From Neisseria sp. DTU_2020_1000833_1_SI_GRL_NUU_006 (lineage in GTDB: Bacteria > Pseudomonadota > Gammaproteobacteria > Burkholderiales > Neisseriaceae): 64,000 bases of DNA. A program made the position numbers and the translations under genes. Shown piece by piece: positions 22,423 to 31,579 of this stretch. A model generated the notes under the pieces. The model was not told the DNA's origin. It searched no databases and worked only from the letters and a program-made list of their open reading frames with translations. The first letter of the stretch is position 1. Each line of letters starts with the position of its first letter. The DNA lies in the NCBI GenBank assembly GCA_032388755.1, contig CP135593.1, positions 2,170,001-2,234,000 of the forward strand. The letters are read 5' to 3'.

Positions 22423-25400
22423 ATGTCCGAAACAGCAGTCCAAGAAACCCAAGAAACGCCAAACAGTGTGCCTACGTCGTCTGAAACACAACCCACCCCG
22501 CCCAAGCGCAAGAGACGCTGGTTGCGGGGTCTGCTGCTGACATTGGTGGTGCTGGTGTGCGCGCTGGCGGGCTTTATCGGCTGGCTGGTGGGGACGGAAT
22601 CGGGTTTGCGTTTCGGTTTGTACAAGATTCCGTCGTGGTTTGGCGTGAAGATTGCGTCGGAAACGCTGGAAGGTACGCTGGTTAAGGGTTTCCACGGCGA
22701 TAAGTGGATGATTGAAACGGATGGGGCGGATGTGAAAATCAGCGCGTTCCGTTTTGATTGGAAGCCGTCCGAGCTGTTTCAGCGCAGCCTGCACATTACT
22801 GAAATTGTAGCGGCCGATATTGCGGTCGTGCCGAAGCCGACGCCGCCGAAAGAGGAAAAGCCGTCCAAAGGGCTGCCTGAGAGCATTGATTTGCCCGTGT
22901 TGGTGTTTATCGACCGTTTTGCGACGGGTAGGCTCAGCGTAGGCCAAAATTTTGACAATCAGACTGTCTATCTCAACCATCTGAATGTGGCATACCATTA
23001 CGATCAGAAAGAACACCGCTTGGATTTGAAAACCCTCGAGACGCCGTGGAGCAATTCGACGGGTTCGGCGGTGGTTGGGCTGGAGAAGCCGTTTGCGCTC
23101 GATACGACGGTTCGGACGAAGGGCGAGCTGGAAGGTAGGACAATAGACAGTGCGGCGCAGCTGCGGGGAAGCTTGCAGGACGTGCAGACCGAAATTCTGC
23201 TGGACGGCGACGATGTGCATTTGTCGGCGAAATCTACGGTGCATCCGTTTGCCGCTTCGTTGGACAAGATGATCGGCGAGGTGCTGGTCAAGGGTTTCAA
23301 CATCAATCCGACCGCTTTCCTGCCGTCGTTGCCCAAGGCAAACCTGACGTTTGACGCGACCGTCGTGCCTTCGTTTACGCACGGTATCGCGCTGGACGGT
23401 TCGCTCGACTTGGAAAACAAGGCGGCGGGTTTCGCCGATGACAAAGCCATTCCGGTGCGCAATATTCTGGCGGACTTCACGATTAACGACAACGGCGTAG
23501 TAACTGTCCAAGAGTCTGAAATCGGGCTGTTGGAGGAAGGTTCGTTCAATGTCGCCGGTACGGTCGATACGGTGAAAAACGCGCTGGCGCTCAAGATTAA
23601 TGTGAACAACCTCGTTTCAGACGACCTCGTCCGCACCAATGTTGCCGGTCAGTGGAACGGATTTATCGGCGTCAACGGCGAAACCGCCTCGCCCGCTGTC
23701 GACTGGAATCTCGAAAGCGGCAACGCGCAACTTTCCGGCCTGCTGTCCTTCGTTACCGACAGACAACACGGTCAACGCACCCTCAAACTCGACCGCGTCC
23801 GCGTCGCGCCGCAAAACGGCGGCGAACTGACGGCGCAAGGTTCGCTCGAACTCTTCAAAGACCGCCTGCTCAAGCTCGATGTTTCCAGCAAGGCGTTCAA
23901 TCCTTCCCGCCTAGACTCAAAACTGCCCGCCGGCAGCGTCAACGGTACCATCAATCTTTCAGGCGAACTGGCGAAAGAAAAATTCGCCGGCAAAATGCAG
24001 TTTGCGCCGAGTACGTTAAACAACGTCCCCCTCAACGGCAAAGCCGACGTCGTTTACGAATCCGGACACCTCCCGCGCGCGCTGACCGACCTGCGTTTGG
24101 GCAACAATATCGTTAAAACCAACGGCAGCTTCGGCAAAAAAGGCGACCGCCTCAATATCGACATCACCGCTCCCGACCTTTCCCGTTTCGGTTTCGGACT
24201 GGGCGGGCTGCTCAATACGCGCGGCTACATTTCAGGCGACCTCAAAGGCGGGCTGAAAACCTACGAAGCCGACCTCTCCGGCGAAGCGCGCGCGCTGCGT
24301 GTCGGCGAAGCCGTCAACATCCGCATGCTTGACTTCAAACTCAAAGGCACGCCCGACATCAACCGTCCGCTTGCCGCCGACATCAAAGGCAGCCACATCG
24401 CCCTTTCCGGCGGCGCGACCGTCATCGATGCGGTCAACCTGTCCCTCAGCGGCACGGGTGCGCAACACCGCATACACGGCAGCAGCAGCATGGCGTTGGA
24501 CGGCAAACCTTACAAACTCGAAGTCAACGCGGCGGGCGGTCTGAACAAAGACTTCAATCAGTGGAAAGGCAGCGTGGACACGCTCGACATCGGCGGCGCG
24601 TTCAACCTAAAACTGCAAAACCGCATGAACCTCGAAGCAGGCGCGGAGCGCGTTTCCATGAGCGCGGCGCGCTGGAGCGCGATGGGCGGCAGCCTCAACC
24701 TGCAAAACTTCGTTTGGGACAAAAAGACCGGCATTGCCAGCAAGGGCAGTGCGCAAAACCTGCACATCACCGAGCTGCAAAATTTCGTCAAAATCCCCGT
24801 CGAACACAACTTGGTACTCGGCGGCGATTGGGATTTGGCGTACAGTCAAAACGCCCGCGGCTTCCTCAACATCAACCGCCAAAGCGGCGACATCATTCTG
24901 CCGAACAAAGACTTGAAAAAACAAATGCCCTTGGGTTTGAGCGCGCTCGCCCTGCGCACCCGTTTCCAAAACGGCCGCATCGACAGCACGCTTGAAGGCA
25001 ATACCCGTTTCGGAAGCGTCAACGCCGATTTGGGCATCAGCCAGCAGTTTGGGAGCAAAATCGCCAACGCGCCGGTAAGCGGTAAAATCAATCTCAACAT
25101 CCCCGACTTGGGCGCAATCAAACCCTTCCTGCCCGCCACCGCACAAAACATTACGGGTCGTCTGAACGCCGCCGCCACCATAGGGGGGCGTATCGGCGCA
25201 CCTACCGTTGCCGCTATCCTGAAAGGCAACAGCAACTACGGCTCCGCCGATGGTACGGTAAACATCGGACAGGGTGCCGGCCTAGACGCCTCGCCTTTGA
25301 GCGGCAAACTCAATCTCAACGTTGCAGAACTAGAAGTCTTCCGCAATTTCCTACCCGTCGGACAAACCGTCAAAGGTCGTCTGAACGCCGCTGTCAGCCT

Positions 25401-26631
25401 TGGCGGACGCGTCGGCGATCCTCAGTTTTCCGGTACGCTCAACGGCGAAAACCTCTACTACCGCAACCAGACCCAAGGCCTTATCCTCGACAACGGCGTT
25501 TTACGTTCCCATTTGCAGGGACAACGCTGGATAATCGACAGCCTGAAGTTCCATAAAGGCGGCACGCTCGAACTCAAAGGGGCAGTCAATATTGCGAATT
25601 CCGACCCCGATGTTGATGTTGACGTGGTTTTCAACAAATACGACACCTTGTCCCGCCCAAACCGCCGTTTACGCCTTTCCGGCAGCGCGAAAGTGCTATA
25701 CAACCGGGCCAGAGGCCTTATTCTCAACGGAACCTTAGACAGCGATTACGGTATGTTCGGTTCGCAAAAATCCTCTATGCCCACATTGGATGACGATGTC
25801 GTAGTGTTGGGCGAAGAGAAAAAACAAACCTCCGCCGTAACGCCCATCAGCCTAAACCTCATGCTCAATCTCAACGACAACATCCGTTTCGTCGGCTACG
25901 GAGCGGACGTAACCATAGGCGGCAGGCTGAACATCACTTCCCGACCGGGTGAAACCGTCCAAGGCGTCGGTACTGTCCGTGTTGTTAAAGGCCGTTACAA
26001 AGCCTACGGACAAGACCTCGACATCACCAAAGGTACGGTTTCTTTCGTCGGCCCGCTCAACAACCCCAACTTGAACATCCGCGCCGAACGCCGCCTTTCC
26101 CCCGTCGGTGCGGGCGTAGAAGTCCTCGGCAGCCTCTCCAATCCGCGCGTAACCCTTGTTGCCAAAGAGGCGATGAGTGAGAAAGACAAGCTCTCCTGGC
26201 TCATTCTCAACCGCGCCAGCAGCGGCAGCGACGGCGACAATGCCGCACTTTCCGCAGCAGCAGGCGCGCTCCTTGCCGGACAAGTCAACGACAGGCTCGG
26301 ACTGGTGGACGATTTGGGCATCACCAGCCAACGCAGCCGCAATGCCCAAACCGGCGAGCTCAATCCCGCCGAACAGATGCTTACTGTCGGCAAACAAATC
26401 ACCGGCAATCTCTACGCAGGTTACGAATATGGGATTTCGAGTGCCGAACAGTCTGTCAAACTGGTCTACCAGCTCACAAGGGCGATCCAAGCCGTTGCCC
26501 GCATCGGCAGCCGTTCTTCCGGCGGCGAGTTGAAATATACTATCCGTTTCGACAGGCTCTTCCGTTCGGATTATGAAGACGACCGCAAAATCGAAGAAGC
26601 GGAAAAGCAAAAAGCCGCGCAAATGCAATAA
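22423..26631 (+). CDS. tamB: TamB, inner-membrane component of the TAM (DUF490)
   Basis: The 1402-residue AsmA/YhdP-type bridge protein has a single N-terminal membrane anchor (residues about 30-55, RGLLLTLVVLVCALAGFIGW). A very long repetitive beta-strand region follows, forming a lipid-accommodating groove. The C-terminal DUF490 domain ends with AEQSVKLVYQLTRAIQAVAR and LKYTIRFDRLF. It spans the periplasm to reach TamA. Several coding DUS copies are translated here (LVSDDLV near residue 400, and GRLNAA twice). Length and domain order are complete, with no frameshift. It lies downstream of a Correia element and ends at a DUS terminator. Regulation is not visible. Confidence 0.92.
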   Translation: MSETAVQETQETPNSVPTSSETQPTPPKRKRRWLRGLLLTLVVLVCALAGFIGWLVGTESGLRFGLYKIPSWFGVKIASETLEGTLVKGFHGDKWMIETDGADVKISAFRFDWKPSELFQRSLHITEIVAADIAVVPKPTPPKEEKPSKGLPESIDLPVLVFIDRFATGRLSVGQNFDNQTVYLNHLNVAYHYDQKEHRLDLKTLETPWSNSTGSAVVGLEKPFALDTTVRTKGELEGRTIDSAAQLRGSLQDVQTEILLDGDDVHLSAKSTVHPFAASLDKMIGEVLVKGFNINPTAFLPSLPKANLTFDATVVPSFTHGIALDGSLDLENKAAGFADDKAIPVRNILADFTINDNGVVTVQESEIGLLEEGSFNVAGTVDTVKNALALKINVNNLVSDDLVRTNVAGQWNGFIGVNGETASPAVDWNLESGNAQLSGLLSFVTDRQHGQRTLKLDRVRVAPQNGGELTAQGSLELFKDRLLKLDVSSKAFNPSRLDSKLPAGSVNGTINLSGELAKEKFAGKMQFAPSTLNNVPLNGKADVVYESGHLPRALTDLRLGNNIVKTNGSFGKKGDRLNIDITAPDLSRFGFGLGGLLNTRGYISGDLKGGLKTYEADLSGEARALRVGEAVNIRMLDFKLKGTPDINRPLAADIKGSHIALSGGATVIDAVNLSLSGTGAQHRIHGSSSMALDGKPYKLEVNAAGGLNKDFNQWKGSVDTLDIGGAFNLKLQNRMNLEAGAERVSMSAARWSAMGGSLNLQNFVWDKKTGIASKGSAQNLHITELQNFVKIPVEHNLVLGGDWDLAYSQNARGFLNINRQSGDIILPNKDLKKQMPLGLSALALRTRFQNGRIDSTLEGNTRFGSVNADLGISQQFGSKIANAPVSGKINLNIPDLGAIKPFLPATAQNITGRLNAAATIGGRIGAPTVAAILKGNSNYGSADGTVNIGQGAGLDASPLSGKLNLNVAELEVFRNFLPVGQTVKGRLNAAVSLGGRVGDPQFSGTLNGENLYYRNQTQGLILDNGVLRSHLQGQRWIIDSLKFHKGGTLELKGAVNIANSDPDVDVDVVFNKYDTLSRPNRRLRLSGSAKVLYNRARGLILNGTLDSDYGMFGSQKSSMPTLDDDVVVLGEEKKQTSAVTPISLNLMLNLNDNIRFVGYGADVTIGGRLNITSRPGETVQGVGTVRVVKGRYKAYGQDLDITKGTVSFVGPLNNPNLNIRAERRLSPVGAGVEVLGSLSNPRVTLVAKEAMSEKDKLSWLILNRASSGSDGDNAALSAAAGALLAGQVNDRLGLVDDLGITSQRSRNAQTGELNPAEQMLTVGKQITGNLYAGYEYGISSAEQSVKLVYQLTRAIQAVARIGSRSSGGELKYTIRFDRLFRSDYEDDRKIEEAEKQKAAQMQ

Positions 26632-26644
26632 TGCTTATAGAAAT

Positions 26645-26694
26645 GAAAAGGTCGTCTGAAAACCCTAAATTGTGGTTTTCAGACGACCTTTTTT
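26645..26694. terminator. inverted DUS terminator between tamB and the DUF533 gene
   Basis: GAAAAGGTCGTCTGAAAACC pairs with GGTTTTCAGACGACCTTTTT. It serves the convergent ends of tamB (26631) and the minus-strand gene ending at 26721. Confidence 0.85.
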
Positions 26695-26720
26695 GTATTT
26701 GGTTCTGCCTACTTATTTTA

Positions 26721-27353
26721 TTATTGAGCCAAGTCAAGCTGTTTTTCCAAATTTTCCACCAGATGGTCGTCTAAGTTCAAGGCTTGCGACAGCCGGCTTA
26801 AAAATACGATTTCTTTACGGGATAAATCGGCACACACCAATCTTGCCGCCAGATAGGTTTCCGCGGCCAAAGCTTCATCATTACCGACGGCTGCGGCGAT
26901 TTCCTCGACTGTTGCCGGCCTTTCATATTCGGCGGCAAGCCAGGCTGCTGTTTCAGGATCCGAGCCGCTTTCACGCGCTATAGACTGTTTTTCTGCTTCA
27001 TCAATCAAGCCGTCTGATGCAGCCGCTGCAATCATGGTGCGCAGGATGGTGCGGCTGTGGTTTTCGGCAGTTTGTCCGACAGGTTCAAATGCCTGTTTCG
27101 GCAATGGCGGTTGGTTGCGGTTTTGCTGCCAGTTTTGATAGCCTTTGTAGGCAATATAACCCAATGCGGCAGCCGAGCCTGCTTTAGCCAGTTTTTGGGT
27201 ATTTTTTCTTTTCATCAGCATAGAAGCAAGCCCTGCTATCAAAGCGCCGCTGCCGAAAGAATTAAATTTAAATGGGGTGTCATGGGATGCGGAGCGGTTG
27301 TTTTTCTGCATCGTCCCTAAAATTTGATTGAGTAGGTTATTGAAATTCATCAT
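26721..27353 (-). CDS. DUF533 (YebE-like, TerB-fold) protein
   Basis: The 210-residue protein is of the YebE/DUF533 family. The N-terminal low-complexity part has FNSFGSGALIAGLASMLM, a Gly/Ala-rich hydrophobic stretch that may touch the membrane, and AALGYIAYKGYQNWQ. The C-terminal TerB-like helical domain has RTMIAAAASDGLIDEAEKQS with its acidic DGxID turn, and ends LVENLEKQLDLAQ. Function is unknown; relatives appear in envelope-stress regulons. It could start at the first or the second of two adjacent Mets. It is alone, convergent with tamB, with 255 bp of non-coding sequence to the IS110 gene (one single DUS near 27470). Confidence 0.75.
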   Translation of the reverse strand: MMNFNNLLNQILGTMQKNNRSASHDTPFKFNSFGSGALIAGLASMLMKRKNTQKLAKAGSAAALGYIAYKGYQNWQQNRNQPPLPKQAFEPVGQTAENHSRTILRTMIAAAASDGLIDEAEKQSIARESGSDPETAAWLAAEYERPATVEEIAAAVGNDEALAAETYLAARLVCADLSRKEIVFLSRLSQALNLDDHLVENLEKQLDLAQ

Positions 27354-27608
27354 AGTAATCCTTTTGTCGTAAGTTTATGAATAATATGGCCATTTACAGT
27401 AAAAACAAGATGTGGTGATGTTAAAGCATGCAAATGGTTTGTACAGGACCGGATTTCCTAAAAAAGTCGTCTGAAAATCATATCGGACAGATTTGCCTGG
27501 GAAACTGTAAAAAAGGTTTGATGAAGGGATGGCGCAAGAAATTTCTAGGAACAAAATAAGTAGCAACTGTATTTTTCACCCCGTCGGGCAAAAATACAAA
27601 AACTCAAA

Positions 27609-28577
27609 TCAAGCCGTTCGGATACCGTTTTCGGTGGTACCGTTTTCGGCAAAATAATCACGCATCCGGGCATTCAATATCGTCAACAGTTTGCGCATAC
27701 ATGCCGTAACGGCAACCTTATACGGCTTACCCTTGGACAGCAGGCGCTGATAGAAATCCCGAATAAGCGGTTCAAAACGTGTCGCTACCACGGTAGCCAT
27801 ATACAGCGCCTTACGCACCGCAGACCTTCCGCCGAAGCAGCGGCTTTTGAATTTGGTTTCACCACTCTCCCTCGGGTGCGGGGCAATGCCGACCAAACTC
27901 GCTATCCGTTTGTGGCTCAACCGCCCCAATTCGGGCAGCATCGCCATCAGCGTAGCCGTCGTTATCGAACCGATACCTTTGATTTGCTCTGCCACTTGGG
28001 CTTTGCCGTCAAAATGCGTGTGGGTGTGGTCGTCGATTTGTTTGTCCAATTCGTCAATCAGCCGGTCAAAATGGGCAATCAGTTGTTTGACGCTTTCGAC
28101 TTGCGTTTCATGAACCTGATGCAGACGGTTTTTCTCGGCAGTCCGCATATCCACCAGTTGGTTGCGGCGGTTAACCAATGCTTCCAACACTTCTTCCGCT
28201 TCGGTGGGCGGGTGGTAGAGCATGGTTTGCCAACCTTCTTTCTGCGTCATCATCTGTGCGAAGAAGGCGAGCATTTGGGCATCTTTGGCATCGGTTTTGG
28301 TCAGCGACTGCGATTGGGCAAACTGATGCGTCTGACGCGGGTTGGCGATGATCACGGCCATACCTGCGCGGTGGATGGCTTTGGCGGCGGGGATTTCGAG
28401 ACCGCCGGTGCTTTCCATCACAACGAGGGCGACGTTGTGCTTTTTAAGGTATTCGATAGTATGGGCGATACCTTTCGGGTTGTTGGTTTCGGTTTTGGTT
28501 TTAGACAAAGACGAAACGGCGATGACGAAGTTTCGTTTGGCGATGTCGATGCCTGCGTAATTGTGTTGGGTACTCAT
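27609..28577 (-). CDS. IS110-family transposase (DEDD type)
   Basis: The 322-residue protein has the N-terminal RuvC-like DEDD domain: YAGIDIAKRNF (first Asp), VVMESTGG (Glu) and KTDAKDAQMLA (two Asp). The C-terminal transposase_20 domain has GIGSITTATLMAMLPELG and the Ser-containing motif SRCFGGRSAVRKALYMA. All four catalytic acidic residues are present and there is no frameshift, so it may be active. Two adjacent ATGs (28580, 28577) are possible starts. IS110 elements usually lack clear terminal inverted repeats and use a bridge RNA in the non-coding ends; I could not fix the element's borders. It ends up next to the nuo promoter region. Confidence 0.93.
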   Translation of the reverse strand: MSTQHNYAGIDIAKRNFVIAVSSLSKTKTETNNPKGIAHTIEYLKKHNVALVVMESTGGLEIPAAKAIHRAGMAVIIANPRQTHQFAQSQSLTKTDAKDAQMLAFFAQMMTQKEGWQTMLYHPPTEAEEVLEALVNRRNQLVDMRTAEKNRLHQVHETQVESVKQLIAHFDRLIDELDKQIDDHTHTHFDGKAQVAEQIKGIGSITTATLMAMLPELGRLSHKRIASLVGIAPHPRESGETKFKSRCFGGRSAVRKALYMATVVATRFEPLIRDFYQRLLSKGKPYKVAVTACMRKLLTILNARMRDYFAENGTTENGIRTA

Positions 28578-28740
28578 CATAAACCTGCCTTGCATTCGGT
28601 TGTGTTGTCTGGCAACTGTCCGGTTGTGTCGATGGGTTGCCCGACCGCTCCCTAAGCTACTCAACGGTTGTTTGCCTTGGGTGTGTACGGATGGCGGCCG
28701 GGCGGTTTGTTGCTATGATACGGGAGTTCCGATATACAAG
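28578..28740 (-). mobile_element. probable non-coding left part of the IS110 element
   Basis: The 160 nt before the transposase start are GC-rich and unlike the AT-rich nuo leader after 28741. They contain GGTTGTTTGCC-type short repeats. In IS110 elements the bridge RNA is encoded in such a flank. I cannot show the border or the RNA, only that the base composition changes near 28740. Confidence 0.35.
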
Positions 28741-28751
28741 GTGTAATAAAT

Positions 28752-28770
28752 ATAAATAAGAATCGTTATC
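28752..28770 (+). promoter_or_regulatory. candidate Fur box upstream of nuoA
   Basis: The 19-mer ATAAATAAGAATCGTTATC matches the Fur consensus at about 13 of 19 positions. It lies some 80 bp upstream of the proposed -10, as expected for an activating site. Meningococcal nuo is reported to be positively controlled by Fur. Assessed by eye only. Confidence 0.5.
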
Positions 28771-28822
28771 ATAAACTTATTGAATTTATTAAGATTTTTT
28801 TGCAGGTTGGCCGACATTTACC

Positions 28823-28851
28823 TTTTAATGGATTTTGAAATTCGATAAAAT
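28823..28851 (+). promoter_or_regulatory. candidate nuo promoter
   Basis: The -10 TAAAAT (28846-28851) lies 17 bp after a very poor -35 (TTTTAA). A weak -35 would fit an activated promoter. nuoA starts 46 bp further on. Confidence 0.4.
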
Positions 28852-28896
28852 AGCAGGATATTAAGATTTGTCTGTCAACCAGTTAGGCATAAACCC

Positions 28897-29253
28897 ATGT
28901 TGGCCAGTTACTTTCCCGTCCTCGTATTCATCCTCGTCGGCCTTGCGGCCGGCGTGCTGTTTATCCTGCTCGGCACGATTTTAGGTCCGAAACACCACTA
29001 CGCCGAAAAAGACGCGGCTTACGAATGCGGTTTCGAAGCCTTTGAAAACGCCAGGATGAAGTTTGACGTGCGTTATTATCTCGTCGCCATCCTGTTCATC
29101 CTCTTCGATTTGGAGGTTGCGTTTATGCTGCCGTGGGCGGTGGTGTTCAAAGATTTGGGCGCATACGGCTTCTGGTCTATGCTGGTGTTTATCGTCGTTC
29201 TGACGGTAGGCTTTGTTTACGAATGGAAAAAAGGTGCGCTGGAATGGGAATAG
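28897..29253 (+). CDS. nuoA: NADH-quinone oxidoreductase subunit A
   Basis: The 118-residue protein has three membrane helices. The family motifs are AAYECGFE (residues about 45-52) and RYYLVAILFILFDLEVAF, the conserved Glu/Asp-rich second helix. NuoA sits at the junction between the membrane arm and quinone site of complex I. It is the first gene of the locus. nuoB starts within its last codons (10 bp overlap), indicating coupled translation. No Shine-Dalgarno stronger than TAGG is seen before the ATG. Confidence 0.97.
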   Translation: MLASYFPVLVFILVGLAAGVLFILLGTILGPKHHYAEKDAAYECGFEAFENARMKFDVRYYLVAILFILFDLEVAFMLPWAVVFKDLGAYGFWSMLVFIVVLTVGFVYEWKKGALEWE

Positions 29254-29726
29254 AAGGCGTTTTGAAAAAAGGTTTCATCACCACCAGCGCGGATACGGTG
29301 CTGAACTATATGCGTACCGGTTCGCTGTGGCCGGTTACTTTCGGTTTGGCCTGCTGCGCCGTGGAAATGATGCACGCGGGTATGGCGCGTTACGACCTTG
29401 ACCGTTTCGGCATTATTTTCCGTCCGTCACCCCGTCAGGCCGACCTGATGATTGTGGCGGGTACGCTGACCAATAAAATGGCGCCCGCCCTGCGCCGCGT
29501 GTACGACCAGCTCGCCGAGCCGCGTTGGGTATTGTCTATGGGGTCGTGTGCCAACGGCGGCGGCTACTATCATTATTCTTATTCCGTCGTGCGCGGTGCC
29601 GACCGTGTTGTGCCGGTAGACGTTTATGTGCCGGGTTGCCCGCCGACTGCGGAAGCCCTGATTTACGGCCTGATGCAGCTCCAACAAAAAATCAAGCGCA
29701 CTTCCACCATCGCGCGGGACGAGTAG
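29244..29726 (+). CDS. nuoB: NADH-quinone oxidoreductase subunit B
   Basis: The 160-residue protein carries the four ligands of the terminal [4Fe-4S] cluster N2: LACCAVEMM (two Cys), GSCANGG and VPGCPPT. N2 passes electrons to quinone. I start at ATG 29244, inside nuoA, because the family N-terminus MGIEGVLKKGFI begins there. Longer open frame upstream is only out-of-frame nuoA sequence. Ends in QQKIKRTSTIARDE. It lies 13 bp before nuoC. Confidence 0.97.
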   Translation: MGIEGVLKKGFITTSADTVLNYMRTGSLWPVTFGLACCAVEMMHAGMARYDLDRFGIIFRPSPRQADLMIVAGTLTNKMAPALRRVYDQLAEPRWVLSMGSCANGGGYYHYSYSVVRGADRVVPVDVYVPGCPPTAEALIYGLMQLQQKIKRTSTIARDE

Positions 29727-29739
29727 GGGAGGGAACGAT

Positions 29740-30333
29740 ATGGCAAGCATCCACAAATTATACGAAACCGTCAGCCGCGTTTTGGGCAATCAGGCAAGCA
29801 AAGTTATTTCCGCTTTGGGCGAGGTTACCGTCGAGTGTCTGCCCGAACACTATATTTCAGTGATGACTACGTTGCGCGACCATGAAGAACTGCATTTCGA
29901 GCTTTTGGTCGATTTGTGCGGCGTCGATTACAGCACTTACAAAAATGAAGCATGGCAGGGCAAACGCTTCGCTGTTGTCAGCCAGCTTCTTTCCGTTAAA
30001 AACAATCAGCGCATCCGCGTGCGCGTCTGGGTTTCAGACGACGATTTCCCCGTGGTCGAATCCGTGGTTCCCGTTTATAACAGCGCAGATTGGTATGAGC
30101 GTGAAGCCTTCGATTTGTACGGCATCATGTTCAACAACCATCCCGATCTGCGCCGCATCCTGACCGATTACGGCTTCGTCGGACATCCTTTCCGCAAAGA
30201 CTTCCCGATTTCCGGCTATGTGGAAATGCGTTATGACGAAGAACAAAAACGCGTGATTTACCAACCTGTTACCATCGAGCCGCGCGAAATCACGCCGCGT
30301 ATCGTCCGTGAGGAGAACTACGGTGGCCAATAA
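29740..30333 (+). CDS. nuoC: NADH-quinone oxidoreductase subunit C
   Basis: The 197-residue 30 kDa-subunit protein has FAVVSQLLSVKNNQRIRVRV and the signature EREAFDLYGIMFNNHPDLRRILTDYGFVGHPFRKDFP. It is not fused to nuoD, unlike in E. coli. It stabilises the peripheral arm next to NuoD. A stretch VSDDDFP near the middle comes from a coding DUS-like sequence. GGGAGGGAACG precedes the ATG. nuoD begins inside its last codons. Confidence 0.97.
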   Translation: MASIHKLYETVSRVLGNQASKVISALGEVTVECLPEHYISVMTTLRDHEELHFELLVDLCGVDYSTYKNEAWQGKRFAVVSQLLSVKNNQRIRVRVWVSDDDFPVVESVVPVYNSADWYEREAFDLYGIMFNNHPDLRRILTDYGFVGHPFRKDFPISGYVEMRYDEEQKRVIYQPVTIEPREITPRIVREENYGGQ

Positions 30334-31579
30334 ATTAAGAAACTACACCATCAACTTCGGCCCGCAACACCCTGCGGCGCACGGCGTATTGCGCATGATC
30401 TTGGAGCTGGACGGCGAACAAATCGTCCGTGCCGACCCGCATATCGGCCTCTTGCACCGAGGTACCGAAAAACTGGCGGAAACCAAAACCTATCTGCAAG
30501 CCCTGCCCTATATGGACCGCTTGGACTACGTTTCCATGATGGTCAACGAACAGGCATATTGCTTGGCAGTAGAAAAACTTGCCGGAATTGATGTGCCTAT
30601 CCGCGCCCAATACATCCGCGTCATGTTTGCCGAAGTAACGCGCATCCTCAATCACCTGATGGGCATCGGTTCGCATGCCTTCGACATCGGCGCGATGACC
30701 GCCATCCTCTACGCCTTCCGCGACCGCGAAGAGCTGATGGACTTGTACGAAGCCGTGTCCGGCGCGCGTATGCACGCCGCCTACTTCCGTCCCGGCGGCG
30801 TTTACCGCGACCTGCCCGACTTCATGCCCAAATACGAGAGCAGCAAATTTCGCAACGCCAAGGTATTGAAGCAACTCAACGAATCCCGCGAAGGCACCAT
30901 GCTCGACTTCATCGATGCCTTCTGCGAACGCTTCCCGAAAAACATCGACACACTCGAAACCCTCCTGACCGACAACCGCATCTGGAAACAACGTACCGTC
31001 GGCATCGGCGTCGTCTCCCCCGAGCGCGCCATGCAAAAAGGCTTTACCGGCGTGATGTTGCGCGGTTCGGGCGTGGAGTGGGACGTGCGTAAGAAACAGC
31101 CGTATGAAGTGTACGACCAAATGGATTTCGACATCCCCGTCGGCGTCAACGGCGACTGCTACGACCGCTACCTCTGCCGCATGGAAGAAATGCGCCAATC
31201 CGTACGCATCATCAAACAATGCGCCAACTGGCTGCGCGTCAATCCCGGCCCGGTCATCACCACAAACCACAAATTCGCCCCGCCCAAACGAACCGAAATG
31301 AAAACAGGCATGGAAGACCTGATTCACCATTTCAAACTCTTTACCGAGGGTATGCACGTTCCCGAGGGCGAGACCTACACCGCTGTCGAACACCCGAAAG
31401 GCGAGTTCGGCGTTTACATCATTTCAGACGGCGCGAACAAACCCTACCGCCTGAAAATCCGCGCACCCGGCTTCGCTCACCTGCAAGGCATGGACGAAAT
31501 GGCAAAAGGCCACATGCTCGCCGACGTTGTTGCCATCATCGGTACGCAGGACATCGTATTCGGGGAGGTTGACCGATAA
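30323..31579 (+). CDS. nuoD: NADH-quinone oxidoreductase subunit D
   Basis: The 418-residue 49 kDa subunit forms the quinone-binding pocket with NuoB. It starts with GTG at 30323 (MANKLRNYTINFGPQHPAAHG), which has GAGGAG seven bases upstream; an earlier in-frame GTG at 30308 lacks this. Conserved parts are IGLLHRGTEKL, LPYMDRLDYVSMM and VEHPKGEFGVYI, the latter holding the quinone-site residues. It overlaps nuoC by 11 bp and nuoE by one base. The motif order and full length show an intact gene. Confidence 0.97.
   Translation: MANKLRNYTINFGPQHPAAHGVLRMILELDGEQIVRADPHIGLLHRGTEKLAETKTYLQALPYMDRLDYVSMMVNEQAYCLAVEKLAGIDVPIRAQYIRVMFAEVTRILNHLMGIGSHAFDIGAMTAILYAFRDREELMDLYEAVSGARMHAAYFRPGGVYRDLPDFMPKYESSKFRNAKVLKQLNESREGTMLDFIDAFCERFPKNIDTLETLLTDNRIWKQRTVGIGVVSPERAMQKGFTGVMLRGSGVEWDVRKKQPYEVYDQMDFDIPVGVNGDCYDRYLCRMEEMRQSVRIIKQCANWLRVNPGPVITTNHKFAPPKRTEMKTGMEDLIHHFKLFTEGMHVPEGETYTAVEHPKGEFGVYIISDGANKPYRLKIRAPGFAHLQGMDEMAKGHMLADVVAIIGTQDIVFGEVDR

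Noticed and set aside
27609..28740. Prophage or genomic island around the IS110 transposase
   Set aside because: Only one transposase is present; no integrase, phage structural gene or tRNA junction is seen, and the flanks are housekeeping genes.
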